Assembly (NCBI GenBank): GCA_009741485.1
Contig: CM019219.1
Location: forward strand, 31,901,280 to 31,965,279
Length of the DNA: 64,000 bases
DNA from: Malurus cyaneus samueli
Taxonomy: Eukaryota; Chordata; Aves; Passeriformes; Maluridae
Direction: 5' to 3'
Below are positions 51,785 through 60,700 of the stretch, in pieces; within the stretch, counting starts at the first letter, position 1; each line of letters starts with the position of its first letter. The position numbers were made by a program, and so were the translations under genes. The notes under the pieces were generated by a model, which saw nothing but the letters and a program-made list of their open reading frames with translations, was not told the origin of the DNA and searched no databases.

Positions 51785-54700
51785 AAAAAAAAGGAGAAAA
51801 AACAAACAGAAAAGTTCTAGGAGAAGCCAGTGCCCCGTCTCCCCACCGCCCTCCCAGATGCGGCAGGGAGCAGGTCCCACCCTGCTTGGCTTTCAGCCCC
51901 CAGGGAGGAGAGGGGAGAGCTGGCTGATGCTGACAGCGAGGAGCTGCTTGAAAAGGAAAACGATTTTCAGGAAGAAATTGTGGAATGTGGGCGGGAGGCC
52001 TGGCAGAAGCGGGAGCAAGGGGCACATCGCAGCATCGTTGGTTTTAACCCCGCACAGGGGTGGAGGGTCCTGGCGGGTGAGAGGAGGCAAAAGAGCAAAG
52101 GCACAACAGGTTTCGGTGCTTCACATTTGCAGAGGTATAAGCGTCACTTCAAAAGCAGAGAAAAAGCAGATTCTGGGTTTATTTACTTCAAATCACTGTG
52201 GAAAAAGAGGTTCCTGGGGCTGGTTTTCAGCAGAGATGATAGGAGGAGGAGGACAAGGTTTCTTTTTTTTTTATTTTGGTAACATCCTGTTGTGCCATTA
52301 GCCTCACCGCCGTTTCGCTTTGAGGTTTCTCGCTTGCTATATGGAGAGGGTGTCAATGACAGGCAGGGCGTGATGTGCCTGCCCGCAAGCACTCAGCCAG
52401 GCCACAGGCTCCTGGCCACAGGGCCACCCTGACAGTGTCCCCCTCCTGGGGGTGGAGTCACTGGGTCACCTCTGCTGGGGACAGCGAAACCAAAAATGCA
52501 CCTTCCACCCCTCGTGGGCGTCTCTGGTTCGTGACGGCGCAAGAGCAGCTGTGAAGCCCTGAGTTCCTGCTCTGTGGGGAAAGGGAGGCTTTGGGAAGGA
52601 CATCTGTCCCACTGTGCCAAGGAGTCCCCAGAGCGGGGACAAAAGCTGTGACCTCTGCCCGACCGCTCGGGCTGATTGCTTCCTGCTCCCCCCAGCACAT
52701 GGAGCAGCACATCCCCGGCGCTGCTCTGGGGCAGAGGTTTGTGCTGCCCGAGCTCAGCCCTGCCTCGTCCTTGGATGCTGCCGGGGTCAGGATGCACGGC
52801 CGGGCTGGAGGGGCTCTGGCAGGCGGCAGAGCGGGTTCCCCACCTCCTCGCCAGAGCACCGAGCACACAAAAGGCACCTCAGATGTGTTTGTCGATACCT
52901 GCAGCAAGGGGAAGTGCCCCATTCACGTCGGGGTTCTCCTGGGAGCCGGAGGAAGGGAAGCCAGGGCTCTATTGGAGGAAGCCGCACTTCCAACACCTTC
53001 CAAAAGTGTCTGCAGGAGTCTTTTGTTTTCCACCTTCCAAAAGTGTCTGCAGGAGTCTTTTGTTTTCCACGCACCCGGCCCGAATCAAGCGGGGCTGTGC
53101 CGCTCATCCCCCTGCAGCTCGCAGGGATCTCTGCCTTGCTGAACCATCCAGCCTCCACCTCCGGAGCCTGATGGGAACCGTCTGCGTGGAAAGTCAGCAC
53201 AGCCCACGCTTTTGGGGAGGGGCAGGGGTTACCATGTGTGCAACCTTCGGCATTACAGGCTTCCCTTCCTTCTGCGGGGCGGGGGAAGGTTCTCACATCC
53301 ACGGAGTGGAGGAGGAAGCAGCTGGCGAGGCACGCAACACCCCAGGGCAGGGCCAGGGCAGTCGGTGTTCCATCCCCAAGATGTACCGAGGCTTCAAACT
53401 CGTGCTGGATGCCAGATGGAGCCCAGAGGAAACATCTTCTGGTGGTGTCTTTGTACTGAAGCCCACGGATCTTAATCTCCTGGGCTTCTTCCATGCCCAG
53501 AGCCCAGGCTTGGCTCCATCCACACTCCCATTGAACCATTCCCTTTGAAGTCAGAGCTGCTGGCAAATGCCAGAATAAAGCCAGATGCCCATCTCTGTGC
53601 ATCTCCAGCTGGTTGGACCAGTTGAGGGCTGAGCTGAGAGCTGTTGTCTTGTCACCATCTGGTAAAGACAGAGGAGGTCTCAAAGCAGGTGCCAAAAGTG
53701 CCCCTTTTCCTCTTTGGCACCTCAGTAACCTCATCTCCAGCCTGTGGTGCTGCATCAGTGCAGCGGAGCCTGGTGCAGTGTCTGCCTTGACACCTGGGAA
53801 CTCTGCTTTCAAACAAAACAGAAATGCAAAAAAGTGCAGAAACCTGTGCTGCTTCGCTGACCAACAGCTTCAATAAATCAGGATCTCATACCAAAATCTG
53901 GGTCAGCGACCAAAAGCCCCTCCTGGCTGCTTCAGGCTTCACAAGTTTGGTCCCCAGCTCTGGCAAGCAGGTGTTTGATCTGCATTCCTGTGCCTGGCAG
54001 AAGTGATTTCCACATCAGGCCATCTCTTTCTGGTCTGAGGAGTTTTGCGGGGGATGGAGCCTTTGGAGGGGCTCACCTGCTGCAGAGAGGAAGATGGAGC
54101 AACGAGCCTGGCTTTTCTCCTCTTCTGGGAGCTCTGTAACAGGCTCACATCAAAGCCCCCTTTGTCACCATGCTGTCATTATGCTCCAGTTATCAGCCAG
54201 GTGAGATGACCAGGGGTGTCCGTACCTCTGCAGGAGCGCTTCAGGCAGGAAAGAAAGAGGAGAGAAAAAACCTGCTGAAGATGAACAGGACATGTTAACA
54301 GCCCTCATCTCCTGCACCCCAGGAGCCAAATGGGGCTCCAGCAGTGGGGGTGCCCATCATCCAGGCAGCGGAGGGAGCAGCTGGAGGATCCTGCCTTGCT
54401 CATCTTCAAGGGACAGTGCTTGGGATGTTTTGAAAAGCCCAGCTCAGCTGCCATCCTTTGGGTGAAGAGGAATCACGTCCCCGTCCACCTTGCTGCCAGC
54501 ATCCCCAAGCTGGATGTCTCCAAGGGCTACTTCTCCATCAATCCCTCCTAAAATTAGCCAGCGGTTCTGAAAGTTTTGGCAGGGGCAGGGTTGCGCAAAG
54601 CTCAGTTCCTCCAGCACCAGGCTCACGCTGAACATCAGCATCCAAGCTCGTTGCATTGCAGAAGGCCTGAAGTTCAGCCCCAACGCCCCAGATACGTAAA

Positions 54701-57700
54701 TGAAATAATTCAAATCCCTGTGGAGATGCTGGGAATTGCTCCCTGATGCCAAGACTCACATAAGAAGCAAAACGTGGTTCAATCCACAGAAATCTTGCTG
54801 TCCCAGAGAGGAGACCTCCAGCCCCGGTGCAGCGGGGCACCTTTGGGCATCTTTTCTTCCTGGACACACGCTGGCAGAAATCACAGAGAGCGTCACTTTG
54901 TCCCGGGAGAGAGGGTGAAGCCAAGGCCGCTGCTCATCCTCCGCCTGCGCGGGGCAGGGAGGGATCACTGCCCTTCCCTTCCCTTCCCTTCCTTCTCTGA
55001 CTCGCAGTCCGGAGGCGAGCTGCGCTTTTAATGCCACCGCCCATTTCGCTGCCTGGCCCCGGAGCCCCGAAGGGAAACGCTGCCTGCCAGGGCCGATGCG
55101 GGGTCAGGCATGAAGCAGCCCCCTTCCGAAGCAGCCCCCTTCCAAAGCATCCCCCTTCCAGCACTGGGAAGCGCTCATTCCGGGAAAGGGGAACTCGGCA
55201 GCCACTCAGGGCGGTTGCCCACCCGGAGGAGCTGCCCGGCACATCCCAGCAGAGCGCATCATCCTTAGAGAGGTCATCCCAGCCGCGCTCGCACAAATCC
55301 CCTCTCTGCGCTCCCCCAGGGCTGATGGAAGGGTCTTCTCGCCCTGGGAGCCCCGCAGTGCTGGGGAGAAGTGCCGTGCGGGAACGGAGCAGCTCTTCCA
55401 GCCCGGGGTCTCTAGCGGGAGGCTGGCGGGGGCGGCTGCTCGCCTTCCACGCATGTTAGATCAAAGCGGAGGAAGAAAGAAAAAAACAGTCTCAGAGTTT
55501 TAGAACAGCCGCTCCCCTGTGGCCCCTTTACTCCAGCACAACCAGCGCCCTGTGGGACTCTGGCTTGATCCCCCTCACGCCAAAATCTCAGGGCAGGAGA
55601 GCGAATAACCCTCCAAACACTCCAAAGTCCTTGTTCCGAGGCACAGCGAACACGGTGCCCCGGCGAGGAGAGTTTCCCGGGGCAGGGAGAAGAGGAAAGC
55701 GAGCTGGAGCTTACCGTGGGACGCGAGCAGGCAGAGCGCAGCCAGGAGCAGCCCGGTTCGGGGGGATGCTGTCCCCATGGCGCCGGGGTGGCCGGGGAGA
55801 GGTGGCATCTGCGGAGCCACCGCACGCTCTGAGCAGCCCCGCAGCCACCGCCGGACTTGCACACACAGGAAATTTCATTGCGATGTCGCCAGAGCTGGAG
55901 AGAGAGAACGGCGAGCACCCCCAGGAGGCGAGAGGCTGCAGGGATCGCTCCGGACCCCACCTCTTCGGGCAGCGGGTGCCTTTGCTGGGTGTCGTCCCTG
56001 ACAGCCTCACCCAGAGCCAGCTGGTCCCCCACGTGCATTTTTGGGGCGCTAAGGAGGATGCTCGCCGTGCCAGGGGTCTTGCAGGTGCCGGTCTCTGTCC
56101 CTTTCCCAGCAGGAGCTGATTCCCTGGGCTAGCTTGTAATTGTTTTATTTGCAATTACTGTTTTTCGCGTGTTTGTGAGGATTAAGGAGGCAGAGCCCTT
56201 CCTGGGATGAAGGGGAAGCAGATACAGGGGAAGGGTAAATCAGAGCAGTGATGATTTGGAAAAGGTAATGGAGCTTTCACAAAAATATAGGGAGCAAATC
56301 ATCCCCCTCCCACAGCCCGTTTGCACTCTGGCCTGGAATAGCAAAGCAGCCCCGTGGTCTGACACGTAACTCCTCCTGGAGCTTGTCTTCAAATTCCACA
56401 GGCATCAACAAGATCTCTGGCTGGAGCAGCTGAGAGCTGCCTCATTTCCAGTCAGCGTTCCCTGGAAAGTGGAGCCTGGAGACACATGGAGTTTCGCAAA
56501 CCACAGGAAACTTTGCTGCTTGCCTGCTCCGAGTCCGGAGCGTGCGGGGAAATAGAAAAGTACCTAATTACCGTGTGGCATTGTGGTTTTTACAGCAAAC
56601 ACAGCTGTGATGCTCCTGCCAAAAATGTAACCCTTGGCTGTCTGCAAGAAATTTATTGCTGAGAGGAGGTGTAGGCACAAAGTCAAGAGACTCCAAGAAA
56701 ATAGTTTATTGTTCCAGGCCTCCACCTCTGCACTGAGCCCTTAGGCAGGGTGCCATTGTCACCTCCCCATCTCCAGGTAGGGTGACACCCCCAGAAAACT
56801 GCCAGGACATCCAGGTGCCTGTGCAGGGCCAGGGACAGCTGGAAGAGGCTCAGATCCGGCTGAGCCTGACCGGCACTGAGGTTGTGGTCAGCAGGGAGGT
56901 GGGGGGACAACAGGAGGTCAGTCCAGTTGTCCCAGATGCTCGGTTTTGTTCCTCCCCTGAGCCACGGCAGCATTGTCTCTGGGTATTCACTATCCGTTGT
57001 GTTGTCCCCAAAATGTCCCCACGGCCAAGGCAAGTTCTCCCACGTGTCTCCTCCAAAGACAGGGAGGCACGGTGGGGTTCAGCCTCTGGTTTTCCCCGTG
57101 CCATGGGCTGCTCCCTGGTGTTGCTGGCAATGGTAAACTGAGGAAAAAAAGGAAGAGATCCCATGGAGATGCTGTGCTTGGGAATGAGGGTGTGATTTAA
57201 TCTCAGCAGTGCTTTTATCTCTGTACCCAACCATTACCTGGAAGTGCGTCTGCAGCCATGGCTCATTTCATTTGGAGCCCTGCACTCTGTTTGTGTCTCC
57301 TGGCAGTGCTGAGCCCACATTGACCTTGACAGATCCAGCCTTTCCCAGCCAAGGATCACACAGCAAATGCCTCCACAGTGTTTTAATAGAATTCCCCATG
57401 TCCCACAGGCCACCACCACAGTGTACGTCACCATCCTGGACGAGAACGACAACGCTCCCGTCTTCCGGCAGCAGCTCTACGAGGTGACCCTCGATGAAGG
57501 TCCCTCCACACTGAACGCCAGCCTGGTCACCGTGGAGGCCCTGGATCGGGATGAGGGCCCCAACGGCACGGTGGCCTATGCCATCACCGAGGGCAACATC
57601 CTGGGTACCTTCCACATTGACAACGCCACGGTCAGTAGGGATGCCGGCCCCGTTCCGGACACGTCCCCATCCCGCTGCCTTCACTCCCAGCTGCTCTCCC

Positions 57701-60700
57701 TGTCCTTGCAGGGTGAGATCCGCACAGTGAAGGAGCTGGACTATGAAATCAGCCACGGGCGCTACACATTGATCGTCACCGCCACCGACCAGTGCCCCAT
57801 CGTCTCGCGCCGGTTGACGTCAACCGCCACGGTAAGGAGCTGCCAAGGAGGGTTGCGACACCGGGACCTCTTTGGGGTCAAGGAATTCCTGCTCTGTGAG
57901 CAGTTTCACATCTCCTTCCCACTGGTCAGCAGTTGCTTTTCCCAGCCGTGGCCAGTTTGCGAGTTGCTGTCGCCCTGTCACAGGGGTTTCAAAACAGGGT
58001 CATGCACATGGGGCAATTATGGGTTAATTAGCCCAGATAATTGGTCTTGCAGGCACAGAGAAATTGGTCCAAGACATAGAGAAATTCCTGGAAATCCCTT
58101 TAAGTTACTTTATGTTTTCTTGACATTTCCTCTTGGTCCTCCATGCTTTGCTAGAGCATTGATTTCAGCTTCTTTATCTTCCCAGGTTATTTATTTGCTT
58201 TAAAAATTTCCTTTTCCCTCCTTGCAAGGAGGTTATTTAAAGACTCACATCATTTTTATGTTACTTTTCTCTGTAGCTCTTTCTTTCTTTCCTGGACCGT
58301 GGTGACCTGAACTTAATGCTCTGCTCAAAGCATGGGGAGGGCAGGCAAGCAGCTCCAAAGCAAATATTTTGCAGGAATTGAATACACTGATTATTTTTAT
58401 GACCTAAACCAAAATTTGACAAGTTGTACAGCAGACTGTTTGTGCCCAGATTGATTTGGTGGTCTGCAGGTGGCAGGGATGGGTTAAATCTTCTGTCTTG
58501 ACTGCCACGGATCGTTGTACCTCACCCTGATATCGACCCACAGGTTTTGTAATGCCCCAAAAGGAGATAAGTTCTTGCGTGTGAAGGAAAAAAAATCCCT
58601 AAAAACTGAAGGGGAGATTCCAATGTGGCAGATTTCCATGGATGAAATCTGTCCCCACAAGCCTGGCAGTGGGCACAGGGCAAGCCTTCAGATTTGGGCA
58701 TCTGATGCTGCTGGAGATGATTTCCTGGCCCAGGACAGAGCTGGAGTTTAACTGCAGGCAGGGAGGGCGGCAGCAGCCACATGCTGCAGGCGAAGGCAGA
58801 GCTTCCCCTGCACTTGGCTCAAGCAGAGACATGAATTTGGAAACCCCTTCAGCAACAAGCAGCGATGCCAGAAAAGATAGGAAACACCCTCCCTCTCACT
58901 GCCCGAGGATTTTGTGCGAGCAATGTATGAAAACACAGCTTTTAGGGGGATTTTGGGGATTATTGAGATCCCCAGTGGTGGGAAGTCCATCGCCCTGATA
59001 AGGCGTGCCAGTATTTGTTTTTTCCACTGCTAGGAAACAGAGCAGAAACTTGGATATATGCTCTGTAAAGATCAAATTTAACCAGTAACAAACACCCATC
59101 TGGTGGATTTCACTATCCTTTAACCTGGGACGTCTGAAAACTCCTCATTTCCAGAATCCTTCTCATAACCACCTGCTCGTGGCATGGTCCTCCCCCTCCA
59201 GCCCTCCCCTCTCACCACCCTCACCCTTCTCTCCCTGGCTGTAGGTGCTGGTGAACCTCAATGACATCAACGACAACTGTCCCACCTTCCCGCGGCCCTA
59301 CGAGGGTCCCTTCGATGTCACCGAGGGGCAGCCCGGCCCTCGAGTCTGGACTTTCCTGGCCCACGACGGGGACTCGGGGCCCAACGGGCAGGTGGAATAC
59401 AGCATCATCGCTGGGGACCCCCTGGGTGAGCGGGGACACGGGGTGGCACCCATGGAGGAGCCTGGCTGGTGGGACCATGGGGCGGAAGCGCTTCAGAAAA
59501 GCCATCCTCCCTCCCAGCTCAGCCTGTCGACACCAGGAAATCCTGTTTTGAGCAACAGGAAACTTAACCTGTTCGTGCCTGGGCAGGGGGTGGCTGGGGC
59601 TTGTGTGAGGGAGGGGGGAAATCTGCTGAATGATGAAAGCAAAAAGAAATCAGAAAGGCAAAAAAGGAAAGTGCGGAAAGAGAAACCAAACCCTGGCCTC
59701 TTGCTCCCGTGGAGTTTGCAGGGAGTTTGGGGACTGAGCTGCTCACCAGCACTCACAGCTCCACCAGCACCCAGGTGCAGATTGCAGGGGAGTGTGGAGC
59801 ATCCCTAACCATGGGAACATCAGGTTGTCCCTCTGAGAAAGGGGTGGTGGTTTCAGTCTGCGGAATCTGGAGCCCAGTTCCATCTCCCAGCTGACCCCAC
59901 TGCAAAGATTCCAGAACAAGCAGGACGCAGCCCCTCAGCTCATGCAGCCCAACCTGCTCTGGCCATCCCAGGACATGGAAGGGCTGTTGGCATCTTCAGA
60001 AAGCCCTAGAAAAGGGGTGCAGGCTCCTCTGGTTTGGTCACTGTCCCCATCCCCGTGCGCTGCCAGTCCCTGAGGGTACATCCAGCACAGCCTCCCATAC
60101 CTGCAGTAACGGGACATGGGTGTGTCCCCAAACCTGCCAGAATGCCCCAGCTCCCAAACAAGCCCCTCCCTGGGGGAGCTGAGGCACGGTGAGAGCCAGG
60201 GCCCCACCGTGTCCGGCAGGGGAATTTGTCATCTCCCCGGTGGAAGGAGAGCTGCGGGTGCGCAAGGACGCCGAGCTGGACCGGGAGAACATCCCCTTCT
60301 ATAACCTGACCATCGCCGCCCGGGACCGGGGGGTGCCTCCCCTCAGCTCCACGGTGAGTCCCCCAGGCTGCCACCCCCATTCCCAGCCCTTTCCCTCTGG
60401 TCTCCTCCTTCCCCTTGTCCCTAAGCCTTTCCACACTGGTCTGAGTGGAGAAGCCCACGTTGTTGCCTGGGAAGAGCAAGAAAAGGATGGGAGGGGTGGA
60501 ATGAAGCGCCACGTGCCTGCCCTGCTTCTTCCCTGGCAGATGGTGGTGGGTGTCCGAGTGCTGGACATCAACGACAACGACCCCGTGCTCCTGAACCTTC
60601 CCATGAACATCACCCTGAGCGAGAACGCCGCCGTCTCCAGCTTTGTCACCCGTGTCCTCGCCCGGGACGCCGACCAGGGCCCCAACGCCCTGCTGACCTT

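Larger units (their letters stand above)
54940..55960 (-). promoter_or_regulatory. VSIR: CpG-rich region around VSIR exon 1 (likely promoter)
   Basis: GC- and CpG-rich compared with flanks and spanning the first coding exon; typical of a vertebrate promoter. No TATA box identified. Extent estimated by eye. Confidence 0.5.
43152..57408. other. CDH23: CDH23 14.3-kb intron hosting VSIR
   Basis: GT-AG. 43152-45900 holds nothing I recognise. VSIR occupies 46593-55778 on the other strand. 55800-57408 holds the VSIR promoter side and an unexplained exon-like block on the minus strand. Confidence 0.9.

Noticed and set aside
52787..53812. 341-codon minus-strand open frame in VSIR intron 1
   Set aside because: GC-rich sequence including a 37-bp tandem duplication; no recognisable family, no flanking splice logic. 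Likely chance.
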